Shown here piece after piece: positions 24,054 to 32,147 of a DNA stretch of 64,000 nucleotides. Source of the stretch: Allokutzneria oryzae (GTDB lineage Bacteria; Actinomycetota; Actinomycetes; Mycobacteriales; Pseudonocardiaceae); contig NZ_JBHLZU010000019.1 of NCBI RefSeq assembly GCF_042429765.1, forward strand, positions 62,001 to 126,000. Direction: 5' to 3'. The translations under genes and the position numbers were made by a program. Each line of letters starts with the position of its first letter. Position 1 is the stretch's first letter. Below the pieces are notes generated by a model, which made no database searches, had not been told where the DNA came from, and saw nothing but the letters and a program-made list of their open reading frames with translations.

Positions 24054-24881
24054 GTGCGGATCTTGATCTCAGCGGACATGGAGGGCGTCACCGGGGTCAC
24101 CTACGGCGGTGACGTGCTACCAGGCAGCCCCGGATGGCAGCGCTTCCGCCCGGTGTTCACCGGTGACGTCAACGCCTGCGTCGAGGGACTCTACGCGGGC
24201 GGTGCGACAGAGGTGGTCGTGAACGAGGCGCACAGCTCGCAGCGCAACCTGCTGATCGAGGAACTCGATGTCAGGGCGCGGATGCTCACCGGAAGGCACA
24301 AGCCGCTGTCGATGATGCAGGGCGTGGACTCCGGCGTGGACGGCGTGGTCTTCATCGGCTACCACGCGGCGGCCGGGCAGAACGGCGTGCTGGCCCACAC
24401 CTACCTGGAGAACACGGTGACCGGGGTCTACCTCGACGGCGTGCTCGCCAGCGAGGGCAGGCTCAACGCGGCGCTGGCCGCCGAGCACGGCGTCCCGGTT
24501 CTGATGATCACCGGCGACGACCGCTGCTGCGTGGACGCCGAGTCCTACATCCCCGACGCCGAGCGCGTCGCGGTCAAGGAGTGCGTCAGCCGCTACGCCG
24601 CGATCTGCCTGCCCCCGGCGAAGTCCTGGGAGCTGATCCGGACCGGAGCCGAGAAGTCCATGGCCCGCGCCGGGCGTGTCGCGACCGCCCCCGCACCGCA
24701 CCGCATCGAGGTGGAGTTCGACGCCGCGCACCTGGCGATGGCCGCCGCGGTGATCCCCACGGTGGAGCAGGTGGACGTGCTGCGGGTCGGCTTCGACGCT
24801 CCGGACATGACCGAAGCGATGAAGTGCTTCAAGATCGTCTGCGCCATCGCCTCCGGGGCCACGGAGCCGGGCTGGGGCTGA
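24054..24881 (+). CDS. dppA: M55-family D-aminopeptidase (DppA-like)
   Basis: This 275-residue protein of peptidase family M55 begins VRILISADMEGVTGVTY, carrying the conserved Asp and Glu zinc ligands. It also shows VVVNEAHSS, FIGYHAAAGQNG with a ligand His, and LASEGRLNAALA with the second Glu. DppA of Bacillus is a self-compartmentalising decameric D-specific aminopeptidase encoded with a dipeptide importer. Here it is divergent from a complete peptide importer, so import and hydrolysis of D-amino-acid peptides, for instance from peptidoglycan, is likely. GTG 24054 is chosen because it aligns with the family start; GTG 24045 is possible. A weak promoter, TTGATC with TACCTA, lies at 23995-24024. 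Confidence 0.88.
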   Translation: MRILISADMEGVTGVTYGGDVLPGSPGWQRFRPVFTGDVNACVEGLYAGGATEVVVNEAHSSQRNLLIEELDVRARMLTGRHKPLSMMQGVDSGVDGVVFIGYHAAAGQNGVLAHTYLENTVTGVYLDGVLASEGRLNAALAAEHGVPVLMITGDDRCCVDAESYIPDAERVAVKECVSRYAAICLPPAKSWELIRTGAEKSMARAGRVATAPAPHRIEVEFDAAHLAMAAAVIPTVEQVDVLRVGFDAPDMTEAMKCFKIVCAIASGATEPGWG

Positions 24882-24906
24882 GCAGTCATCGTCCACGGCA
24901 TCGCGT

Positions 24907-25689
24907 TCACTTCGGCGCGGACGGGTGCCACACCAGGACGTTCATGGCGATCTGGTCACGAGTGTCCGTGTGGATGATGACGACGCGAGCGAAGGCCCCC
25001 TCCGTTGTCTTCACGCAGAAAGCCTTGCCAGGCCGAAGCTCCGCCCCCGAGCTACTCCGCCTGTAACCAGCGGTTACGCAGTCATCGAAGGTCGCATCCG
25101 GCTTGACAGGTGCCATGTCGCGGATGGCTGTGAGAGAGCCAAGGTCGTAACCGAGGTCCGCCTCCTCGGACAAATAGACGCTGCCACGCTTCGAACCCCA
25201 GTCCAGGCTGTCGGAGTCCAAGTCCACGCTGTAGCCATCGGTGAGCAGCACCGGCCTGTTGCTCACCCGCTTCTCGGCTGGTGACTTGGTACTGGTGACC
25301 GGAACTGGCGGTGGAGTCGTCGATGAGGGCGGTTCTGAGGTAGTGCTGCTCGCACTGGGCTTTGCTGTGGTGGCCGGAACCGTGGTGGACGGGACGGCGG
25401 CGCTACCGCTCGCCTTTGTGCTCGTGTCCACCACGCCCCGAGTAACCACAACAGTCACCGTCACCGCGCCCGCCACGATGCCGACGACAGCCAGCACCAC
25501 CCAGCGGTCAACGGGCTTGCCGAAGCTCGCCACCAGCTGGACCGTGCCGAGCAGCAGGGCGACGAGCCCGAGGACTACGGCCACATCTCCCGTTGAACTG
25601 GCGACCAGCGTCACCACGGCCGCAACGTCGGCGATGATGCCGACCAACCACAGCCGCTGCGACACCGGTTTCTGTTGCTCTGACTGCAT
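24907..25689 (-). CDS. Membrane-anchored protein of unknown function with a Ser/Thr/Pro linker
   Basis: This protein of about 260 residues has three hydrophobic segments at the N-terminus: WLVGIIADVAAVVTLVA, VAVVLGLVALLLGTVQLVA and WVVLAVVGIVAGAVTVTVVV. A low-complexity linker rich in Thr, Ser and Pro follows (about 90-140), then an extracytoplasmic domain of about 115 residues with two Cys (FDDCVTAGY and KAFCVKTT) that could form a disulfide. ATG 25689 lies 8 bp from GGGGGAG; a GTG two codons upstream is possible. No family is recognised. It is convergent with the dppA-like gene. Confidence 0.7.
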   Translation of the reverse strand: MQSEQQKPVSQRLWLVGIIADVAAVVTLVASSTGDVAVVLGLVALLLGTVQLVASFGKPVDRWVVLAVVGIVAGAVTVTVVVTRGVVDTSTKASGSAAVPSTTVPATTAKPSASSTTSEPPSSTTPPPVPVTSTKSPAEKRVSNRPVLLTDGYSVDLDSDSLDWGSKRGSVYLSEEADLGYDLGSLTAIRDMAPVKPDATFDDCVTAGYRRSSSGAELRPGKAFCVKTTEGAFARVVIIHTDTRDQIAMNVLVWHPSAPK

Positions 25690-25840
25690 GCTCACAACTC
25701 CCCCGCACCCCCATGATCGAGATGGCTGGCCACCCTACTGGGTGGGACCGCTCTGCGGACACCGGAGTCTGTTCGTGCCTGTGGGCCACGTGAACGGGCG
25801 TGCGCTAGGCGGCTCTTCGGCTGGGGCTAACGTCGGCGGC

Positions 25841-26647
25841 ATGACGCACACCTTTGGCGACGTCCGGTGGCGGAAGCTTGGTGAGCCCGGGAACCCGCCC
25901 GTGGTGCTGTGCCACGGCACCCCGTTCTCCTCCTACGTCTGGCGCGCCGTGGCTCGCGTCCTGGCACGGCACTACGAGGTGTTCCTGTGGGACATGCCGG
26001 GCTACGGCAGCTCGGCGATGTTCGACGGGCAGGACGTCTCCCTCGCCGCGCAGGGCCGGGTCTTCGCCGATCTGCTCGACCACTGGGGCCTGACCGAGCC
26101 GCTGGTCGTCGCGCACGACTTCGGCGGAGCGGTGTCCCTGCGCGCGCACCTGCTGCACGGCGCCCGCTACCGTGCCCTCGCCCTGGTCGACCCGGTGGCG
26201 CTGGCGCCGTGGGGCTCACCGTTCTTCCGGCTCGTCGGCGCGAACTCGGCGGTCTTCGAGCAGCTCCCGCCCGCGCTGCACCGCGCCCTGGTCCGCGAGT
26301 ACGTCAGCTCCGCCAGCAGCAAGGGCCTGCACCCCGACGTCCTCGACAAGCTGGTCGAACCGTGGCTGGGCGATCCCGGCCAGGGCGCGTTCTACCGGCA
26401 GATCGCCCAGTCCGACCAGCGCTTCACCGACGAGATCCAGGGCCGCTACGGCGAGATCGACATGCCGGTCCTGGTCTGCTGGGGCGAGGACGACACCTGG
26501 ATCCCGATCGCCAAGGGCCACGAGCTGGTCTCTCTGATCCCCGGCGCCCGCTTCGAACCCATCGCCGGGGCGGGCCACCTGGTCCAGGAGGACGCGCCCG
26601 CCGAGCTCGCCGCCGCCCTCCTGGACTTCCTGCCCAGGAACGCCTAA
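25841..26647 (+). CDS. Alpha/beta hydrolase, epoxide hydrolase/dehalogenase type
   Basis: This 268-residue alpha/beta hydrolase has the oxyanion motif LCHGTPFSSYVWR. Its nucleophile elbow is VVAHDFGGAVS, with Asp in place of Ser. The acid is in LVCWGEDDTWIP and the catalytic His in IAGAGHLVQED. An Asp nucleophile is typical of epoxide hydrolases, haloalkane dehalogenases and fluoroacetate dehalogenases, not of esterases. The long cap region after the elbow fits that branch. The substrate cannot be predicted. The stop codon overlaps the convergent methyltransferase gene by four bases. Confidence 0.83.
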   Translation: MTHTFGDVRWRKLGEPGNPPVVLCHGTPFSSYVWRAVARVLARHYEVFLWDMPGYGSSAMFDGQDVSLAAQGRVFADLLDHWGLTEPLVVAHDFGGAVSLRAHLLHGARYRALALVDPVALAPWGSPFFRLVGANSAVFEQLPPALHRALVREYVSSASSKGLHPDVLDKLVEPWLGDPGQGAFYRQIAQSDQRFTDEIQGRYGEIDMPVLVCWGEDDTWIPIAKGHELVSLIPGARFEPIAGAGHLVQEDAPAELAAALLDFLPRNA

Positions 26648-27291
26648 CCGAGCGCCCGGGCGATCAGGTACGCCTGCCGCGTCTTCTCCTCCGGGTCCGG
26701 CTCGCGCTCCGCCCGCGCGTACACCTCGAAGCCCGCCTCGTTCAGCAGACCGGCCACGAGGTCGGGGCTCCTGCGGTAGAAGTCCAGCGACAGCTTGTGG
26801 CCGAAGCCCTCGTCGTAGTGCTTCAACTCGTCACCGGACTGGAAACCCAGCACGAGATGACCGCCGGGCACCAGCGCGCGGCGGAAGTCGGCGAAGACCC
26901 CCGACAGCTGCTCCAGCGGGACGTGGATCGTGGAGTACCAGGCGCAGATCCCACCCAGGCTGCCCTCCGCCAGGTCCAGGGCCGTCATCGAGCCCTCCTC
27001 GAACCGGATACCCGGCCGCTTGCGCCGCGCCAGCTCGACCATCTCCGAGGACAGGTCGATGCCATAAATGTTGAGCCCCAAGGACTTCAGGTACTCCGTG
27101 ACATGACCTGGCCCGGAGCCGACATCCACGGCGTCGGTGTTTCCGCTGGCGCGCACCAGTTCGGCGAACACGGCGAGCACCGCGCGGTCCACGGGCTTGT
27201 CGTCGATCCCGTTCTTGAAGTTCTCGGCGTAGTCGATGGCCATGGCGTTGTAGGAGTTGCGCGTGTCGCGCAGGAAGTCCGGCTCAGTCAC
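26644..27291 (-). CDS. Class I SAM-dependent methyltransferase
   Basis: This 215-residue protein has motif I VDVGSGPGHVTEYL, then GIDLSSEMVELARRKRP for the ribose-binding acidic residue, GSMTALDLAEGSLGGICAW and VPGGHLVLGFQSG. It belongs to the broad Methyltransf_25/11 group; the substrate is unknown. It starts with GTG 27291. It lies 9 bp from the stop codon of a broken acetyltransferase gene on the same strand, so the two may once have formed a unit. Confidence 0.82.
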   Translation of the reverse strand: MTEPDFLRDTRNSYNAMAIDYAENFKNGIDDKPVDRAVLAVFAELVRASGNTDAVDVGSGPGHVTEYLKSLGLNIYGIDLSSEMVELARRKRPGIRFEEGSMTALDLAEGSLGGICAWYSTIHVPLEQLSGVFADFRRALVPGGHLVLGFQSGDELKHYDEGFGHKLSLDFYRRSPDLVAGLLNEAGFEVYARAEREPDPEEKTRQAYLIARALG

Positions 27292-27300
27292 GCGAGAACC

Positions 27301-27775
27301 CTAGTCATCGACGAAGCCCGAACGACAGGTCATTGCTATCGCCGAAGTGTTGCGCGGGTGGTGGAACGTCCGGAGCCACCGATAGCCCGAGGCGCGCACG
27401 AACCGGATCGCCAACAGCTTGAGCGCCAACGACAATCCGCGTCCGCGCTCCGCCGCGAGCACACCGGTCATCTCGGTGAAAGCCGTGTCCTTGTCCCGGT
27501 GCAGCGAGGTCATGGTCATCCCGATCCACTGCCCGTCGCGCAGCGCGAGAACGACGCCGTCCTTGGTGACACCCGGGGCCTCGATCCGCTGAGCCACGTA
27601 CTCGTCGTAGGTGAAGAACTCCCCGCGCTCCGGGATGTCGGCCGAGCACGTCTTGTTCAGCTCATACAGCGCGCGGCGATCATCAGTCTCCGCCATCGTC
27701 GTGAAGTCGACGCCGGACGCCCGCGCCCGGTCCAGATAGGGCACGAACTCCGCCCCGTCGAGCCGTCGACATCCA
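27301..27775 (-). pseudogene. 5'-truncated, frameshifted GNAT acetyltransferase
   Basis: The readable part (27301-27744) encodes the C-terminal GNAT domain of a two-domain acetyltransferase: ALYELNKTCSADIPERGEF, then TGVLAAERGRGLSLALKLLA (acetyl-CoA loop) and a C-terminal FHHPRNTSAIAMTCRSGFVDD. The family normally has a further N-terminal GNAT domain of about 150 residues. Here the sequence upstream first continues as LDGAEF before VPYLDRARASG. The expected preceding segment, DWVRLKLDVD, is found in another frame at about 27752-27800, so an indel separates them. Beyond this a different gene begins on the other strand. The remnant may still be translated from the GTG at 27744, but the full protein is lost. 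Confidence 0.65.
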
Positions 27776-27824
27776 GCTTGAGACGCACCCAGTCCACCGT
27801 GATCAGGCAGCGTAGCCTGTCGTG

Positions 27825-28463
27825 ATGACGCCGAACCGACTGCGCAGAGCCGACATCTCCACCGCGCTCGTCGACACGGAGTGGCGCTTCGTCCTCGGTT
27901 CGCTGCGCGCCTCGGTCGCGGTGACGTCCTTGGCAGAGGCGGCGGAGGTCGCGGCGCGCTTGGCGCCCACCGGCGAGGGCCTCACCTTGGACCTGCGCCG
28001 CGATCGCGTGGCGCTGACCATCCAGTCCGACGGCTGGGTCACCGCGGCCGACGTGGCACAGGCCAAGCGCATCGCCGATCTCGTCGAGCTGGGCAGCACC
28101 GGCCGGTCGGAGCAGGTCGTGGAGCTCGCCATCGACGCCATGGACATCGCCCGCGTGCGGCCGTTCTGGCGCGCGGTCCTGGCCTACACCGACGAGTCGG
28201 GCGCCGGGCCGGAAGACGGCGTGGTCGATCCGCTCGGCCAGGGGCCTTCGGTGTGGTTCCAACGCATGACCGAGCCCCGCCCGCAGCGCAACCGCATCCA
28301 CTTCGACGTCGCCGTGCCGCACGACGAGGCCCAGAAGCGGATCGCGGCGGCCCTCGAAGCGGGCGGAACGCTGATCGACGACGAAGCGGCGCCCGCGTTC
28401 TGGGTGCTCTCCGACCCGGAGGGCAACGAAGCCTGCATCACCACGTGGCAGGGCCGGGACTGA
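27825..28463 (+). CDS. VOC (glyoxalase-like) protein with an N-terminal pterin-dehydratase-like domain
   Basis: This 212-residue protein has two parts. Residues 1-100 have the helical pattern of 4a-hydroxytetrahydrobiopterin dehydratase (FVLGSLRASVAVTSLAEAAE to WVTAADVAQAKRIADLVEL), but the His-rich active-site motif is replaced by LAPTGEGLT. Residues 105-212 are a glyoxalase-like half (FWRAVLAYTD, NRIHFDVAVPHDEAQKRI, FWVLSDPEGNEACI). Such fusions are frequent in actinobacteria with unknown function. Its start lies immediately beside the broken GNAT gene. The 3' end overlaps the AraC gene by 26 bp. Confidence 0.78.
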   Translation: MTPNRLRRADISTALVDTEWRFVLGSLRASVAVTSLAEAAEVAARLAPTGEGLTLDLRRDRVALTIQSDGWVTAADVAQAKRIADLVELGSTGRSEQVVELAIDAMDIARVRPFWRAVLAYTDESGAGPEDGVVDPLGQGPSVWFQRMTEPRPQRNRIHFDVAVPHDEAQKRIAAALEAGGTLIDDEAAPAFWVLSDPEGNEACITTWQGRD

Positions 28464-29400
28464 CCGACCCCGGAGACACACCGACCACGCGCTTGAACGC
28501 ACGGCTGAACGCCGCCTCCGACTGATAACCCAGGCGCCCGGCCAGCTCGGCGACGGACGCTCCCTCGGTGCGCAGGACGTCCAGCGCCACGAGCATCCGC
28601 CACCGCGTCACGTACTGCATCGCCGGTTCCCCGACCAGCTCGGTGAACCGGGCGGCGAACGCCGAACGCGACATCGCCAGCTCCGCCGCGAGAGAGGCCA
28701 CCGTCCACTCACGCTCCGGATGACGGTGCACCAGCGTGAGCGCGCGGCCGATCTGCTTGTCCCGCAACGCCCCCAACCAGCCGGTGCGCGCGGACGGGTC
28801 GTGCTCCAGCCAGGACCGGATGCCCTGGATCACCAGGATGTCCGAGAGCCTGGTGATCACCGCCTCGCCGCCGGGGCGCAGCGCGCCCGCCTCCGCGGCG
28901 ATCAGCCGGAGCGTGCTCTGCGTCCACTCCGCCTGCGGTGAGCCCGCCGGTTCGACGTGGATGATCTTCGGGAGCAGGTCAACCAGGTAACGGGCGGTCG
29001 GGTGGTCGAAGCGGACCGCCCCGCACACCAGCGTCGTCTCCGCGCCGCCCCCGCCGTGCCGGAGGACCGCGTAGCGGTCGCTGACGTAGTCGTGCGGCAG
29101 TTCCTCGATCGCGGGCACCGGCGCGTCGGGCGCGTCGCGCAGGCTGTGGCCTTCGCCGTGCGGGACGAGCGCGAGGTCCCCGGGCAGCAGCGTGCGCGGT
29201 TCGGCTCCGTCAACCTCCAGCACGCACCGGCCCGCCGTCACGACGTGGAACCACAGGCAGTCCGCCATCGCGGGCAAGGTCATCCCCCATGGCGCGCTCA
29301 GCTCCGAGCGGCAGTAGAACGTGCCCGTCATCCGCAGGAAATGCAGCGCCTCGGCGAGCGGGTCGGGTGCGACATCGGCCTTCACCACTCCAGTGTGCAC
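28438..29400 (-). CDS. AraC-family regulator with an N-terminal cupin domain
   Basis: This 320-residue protein has a Cupin_6-type ligand domain at about 15-190 (WFHVVTAGRCVLEVDGAEP and LLPGDLALVPHGEGHSLRD). A two-helix-turn-helix AraC domain at about 215-315 has WTVASLAAELAMSRSAFAARF and SVAELAGRLGYQSEAAFSRAFK. The GTG at 29400 is used; GTG 29385 is possible. It is divergent from an NmrA-like gene over 84 bp that contains two direct repeats typical of AraC binding. Control of the NmrA and DUF1772 pair is likely. Confidence 0.9.
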   Translation of the reverse strand: MHTGVVKADVAPDPLAEALHFLRMTGTFYCRSELSAPWGMTLPAMADCLWFHVVTAGRCVLEVDGAEPRTLLPGDLALVPHGEGHSLRDAPDAPVPAIEELPHDYVSDRYAVLRHGGGGAETTLVCGAVRFDHPTARYLVDLLPKIIHVEPAGSPQAEWTQSTLRLIAAEAGALRPGGEAVITRLSDILVIQGIRSWLEHDPSARTGWLGALRDKQIGRALTLVHRHPEREWTVASLAAELAMSRSAFAARFTELVGEPAMQYVTRWRMLVALDVLRTEGASVAELAGRLGYQSEAAFSRAFKRVVGVSPGSVSPGPATW

Positions 29401-29425
29401 AGTCCAGTCAAGCTGGACGATCGAG

Positions 29426-29455
29426 CATGAGATAGCGACAGAAAGTCATAGATAG
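29426..29455. promoter_or_regulatory. Direct repeats in the AraC-NmrA divergent promoter
   Basis: CATGAGATAG (29426-29435) and CATAGATAG (29447-29455) start 21 bp apart, two helical turns, as expected for an AraC-family protein that binds tandem sites. A perfect 6-bp dyad GTCCAG/CTGGAC lies next to them at 29402-29418. The AraC gene at 29400 is the obvious candidate regulator. Confidence 0.5.
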
Positions 29456-29484
29456 TCCACGAGCAAGCCAGCAGAGTGGATGGC

Positions 29485-30387
29485 ATGCAGAACGAACTGA
29501 TCACCGTGATGGGCGCGACCGGCAACACCGGCCACGAGATCACCCAGCGGCTGCTCGCCGCCGGGCACCGCGTCCGCGCTCTGGGCCGGTCCCAGGACAA
29601 GCTCGCCGAGCTGACGGCGGCGGGCGCCGAGACGGCCGCCGGGGACGCCGCCGACCCGACCTTCCTCGCCGAGGCGTTTCGTGGCTCCTCGGCCGTCTAC
29701 ACGCTGCTCCCGATCGACGTGACCTGGGCGGACTTCCACGCCGAGGTCGGCGCCATCGGCTCGGCGATCGTCGAGGCGGTCCGCGTCGCGGGGGTCCGGC
29801 ACGTCGTCGCGCTCAGCTCGCTCGGTGCCGAACTGCCAACCGGAACGGGCTTCCTGACCAGTCTGCACGCCCAGGAGCAGCGGTGGAGCACCCTGCCGGA
29901 GGTCAACGTCCTGCTGCTGCGGCCGGGCCTGTTCTTCGAGAGCTTCCGCGCCGCGCTCGGCCTGATCGAGGCCGAGGGGATCAACGGCGACTCGGTCGCC
30001 CCTGACGTCCGCATCCCGATGATCGCCACCCGCGACATCGCCGAGGTGGCCGCCACCGCCCTCGCCACACGCGACTGGCACGGCATCGTCGTGCGGGAGC
30101 TGCTCGGTCAGCGCGACCTCAGCTACCGCGAGGCGACGACCATCCTCGGTGAGGCGATGGGCCGCCCGGCACTGCCGTACGTGCAGTTCGGTTACGACGC
30201 GATGACGCACGCGCTGGTCGAGTCGGGCTTCTCGCAGGATGTCGCCAGCCAGCACGTGGCGATGACACACGCGTTCAACGAGAACAGGGTCGTCCCACTG
30301 CGGGGCAGGACACCTGACAACACCACTCCGACGAGGTTCGAGGACTTCGCCTCGGAGCTGTTCGAGGCTCACCGGAGGCCATCATGA
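29485..30387 (+). CDS. NmrA-like NAD(P)-binding protein
   Basis: This 300-residue Rossmann-fold protein begins with LITVMGATGNTGHEITQRLL (GxxGxxG NAD(P) site). It has HVVALSSLGAELPTGTGFL and a substrate region with no SDR catalytic Tyr-x3-Lys in the usual place. NmrA-like proteins include quinone oxidoreductases and redox-sensing regulators. I chose ATG 29485; a GTG at 29476 is in frame. Its stop codon overlaps the start of the DUF1772 gene (ATGA at 30384-30387). It is probably controlled by the divergent AraC protein. Confidence 0.87.
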   Translation: MQNELITVMGATGNTGHEITQRLLAAGHRVRALGRSQDKLAELTAAGAETAAGDAADPTFLAEAFRGSSAVYTLLPIDVTWADFHAEVGAIGSAIVEAVRVAGVRHVVALSSLGAELPTGTGFLTSLHAQEQRWSTLPEVNVLLLRPGLFFESFRAALGLIEAEGINGDSVAPDVRIPMIATRDIAEVAATALATRDWHGIVVRELLGQRDLSYREATTILGEAMGRPALPYVQFGYDAMTHALVESGFSQDVASQHVAMTHAFNENRVVPLRGRTPDNTTPTRFEDFASELFEAHRRPS

Positions 30388-30812
30388 TCACCACCGTGCA
30401 GACCCTGGTCATCGTCGTCGGCGGCCTGCTCGGGGGTGTGTACTTCGCGTTCTCCACCAGCGTCATGCCCGGACTGCGGCGGCTGCCCGCGGCGCAGGGG
30501 ATCGCGGCCATGCGCGCGGCCAACGCCGCGATCCTCAACCCGGCGTTCATGCTGGTGTTCTTCGGAGCGCCCCTGGGCGGCATCGCGCTGGCCATCCTCG
30601 CGCCGTCGCCCCTGGTGATCACCGCGGCGGTGCTGCACGTGGTGCCGAGCCTGCTCCTGACGATGCTGGTCAACGTGCCGATGAACAACGCGCTCGACGC
30701 CGCCGACGCCGATGACGAGCAGGTCTGGAACCACTACCTGACGAAATGGACGCTGTGGAACACCGTCCGCGCCGTCGCCTGCGCCGCGGCCACCTTGCTC
30801 CTGGTGATCTGA
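30384..30812 (+). CDS. DUF1772 (anthrone oxygenase-like) membrane protein
   Basis: This 142-residue protein has four hydrophobic helices: LVIVVGGLLGGVYFAF, AFMLVFFGAPLGGIALAIL, LVITAAVLHVVPSLLLTML and TVRAVACAAATLLLVI. The DUF1772 hallmark NVPMNNALD is followed by the conserved W-(x)n-W in WNHYLTKWTLWNTVR. Relatives include anthrone oxygenases and small membrane proteins of unknown role. It is translationally coupled to the NmrA-like gene. Confidence 0.85.
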   Translation: MITTVQTLVIVVGGLLGGVYFAFSTSVMPGLRRLPAAQGIAAMRAANAAILNPAFMLVFFGAPLGGIALAILAPSPLVITAAVLHVVPSLLLTMLVNVPMNNALDAADADDEQVWNHYLTKWTLWNTVRAVACAAATLLLVI

Positions 30813-30865
30813 GCCCAGCCACGCGTCGAGCGCTACCGTGGGTTCATGATCGATGGTCTCCGCAC

Positions 30866-31162
30866 ATGAAGATCCACGAGATCCGGATCTCCGGCTGCAC
30901 CGACACCGAGGCGATCGCCCGCCTGCTGTGCCCGGTCGAGGAGCACGACGGCCCGTGCGAGGTGCCGTGGAGCCTGGCAGCCCACGACGGTGACGTGGTG
31001 CTCGGCATCTACGCCGACCAGCGCAAAGCCGAGGAGATCGCTAACCGGGTGCGCGAATTCGCCGGCGACGCCCGGCCGGTCGTGCTCAGCGATGCTGACC
31101 CCTCCTTCTACGAGGAGCTGGTGGAGCAGCACCGGATCGAGTCGAGGAGTGCTTCGAGGTAA
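30866..31162 (+). CDS. Small protein of unknown function
   Basis: This 98-residue soluble protein begins MKIHEIRISGCTDTEAIARLL and includes VLGIYADQRKAEEIANRVRE, an alpha/beta pattern. No family is recognised. Its last 55 bases overlap the convergent phosphotransferase gene, which is long for this genome. Either gene's end could be misplaced, but both frames keep good codon-position GC bias. It lies 53 bp after the DUF1772 gene. Confidence 0.55.
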   Translation: MKIHEIRISGCTDTEAIARLLCPVEEHDGPCEVPWSLAAHDGDVVLGIYADQRKAEEIANRVREFAGDARPVVLSDADPSFYEELVEQHRIESRSASR

Positions 31163-32055
31163 TCCTCAAGGCGGCACGCGAGAACGGCGGGTGTCAGGTC
31201 GGTTCGGCCCACCTCCCGCCAGGGCACGGCGACCTTCTCCGCGTCCGGCGCGAAGGCCAGCGCGTCCAGCAGACGCCAGTACAGGTGATCGGACGGATCT
31301 TCGCTGAGCGCTCCTCCGGCCGCGAGGTACTGCTCGGCGACCCGCATCCCGGCAGGCACGCCATGCAGCAGGGCGATCGCGGTGGAGCAGTGGGCCACGT
31401 CCAGGTCCGCCGGCCCCCAGGACGTCTCCACCCAATCCACGACCCCGGTGATGGCCAGGTCTGCGCCGTGCCCGGTGAAGAGCACGTTGCCGGGATGGAA
31501 GTCGCGGTGCAGGAAACACGGCCGGTACGCCGGAGGGTCTCGTCGGATGACCTCCACAGCCCGGCGCCACAGGACCGGCCGCGTCGTGTCCTCGGGAATC
31601 CGCACCCGATCCGGATCCGTCCACGCCTGGTAGGTGCGCGGCCGTGCCGACTCCGCGACGTGCAGCCGGTGAACGGCGACGAGCTGACGGGCGAGGAGCG
31701 TGATCTTGCGGTCGACGTCGTTCTCGTCGAGCCGAATGCTTCCTGGCAGCAGGGACATCAGCAGCGAGGGGTGATCGCAGTGCTCGGCCGAGGCGTCGAC
31801 ACCGTGCAGCCGCGCGGCCGGCACGTCCGTGTCCGCGAGGAGCCGGAGGACATCGGCTTCGCGCGTGAGCAGACCGAGCGCGTGCCGCACGTAGAAGGGC
31901 TTCACGAAAGACCGGAGCACCAACGAATACGGACTCCCCCGTCCCTCTATGTCCAGCCGCCACATCCGTGAGGTCCAGCCGCCGCGCAACGCCTCGGTCG
32001 ACCGGATGCGGTCTCCGGGAGGAAGGTTCCGCTCGACCCATCGGTGCGTGTTCAC
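31108..32055 (-). CDS. Aminoglycoside phosphotransferase (APH)-family kinase
   Basis: This 315-residue protein has a kinase-like fold with ALRGGWTSRMWRLDI as a nucleotide loop, the Brenner motif FLHRDFHPGNVLF (catalytic Asp) and GVVDWVETSWGP (metal-binding DxD-like position). Most chromosomal members phosphorylate unknown small molecules, so antibiotic resistance should not be assumed. The gene stands alone, convergent with the small gene at 30866. Confidence 0.82.
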   Translation of the reverse strand: MNTHRWVERNLPPGDRIRSTEALRGGWTSRMWRLDIEGRGSPYSLVLRSFVKPFYVRHALGLLTREADVLRLLADTDVPAARLHGVDASAEHCDHPSLLMSLLPGSIRLDENDVDRKITLLARQLVAVHRLHVAESARPRTYQAWTDPDRVRIPEDTTRPVLWRRAVEVIRRDPPAYRPCFLHRDFHPGNVLFTGHGADLAITGVVDWVETSWGPADLDVAHCSTAIALLHGVPAGMRVAEQYLAAGGALSEDPSDHLYWRLLDALAFAPDAEKVAVPWREVGRTDLTPAVLACRLEDYLEALLDSIRCCSTSSS

Positions 32056-32147
32056 GGGCGGGAAGCCTAGGGTCTGTCAGGTAGGCCCTGGTTCCGCTGG
32101 TGGCGTAACCGATCCCTGGCACGCGACCGTGGTCCTACAGTGGCCGC

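Noticed and set aside
31108..32055. Aminoglycoside resistance function for the APH-family gene
   Set aside because: The kinase motifs are present, but most chromosomal APH-like proteins act on other small molecules and nothing nearby supports resistance.
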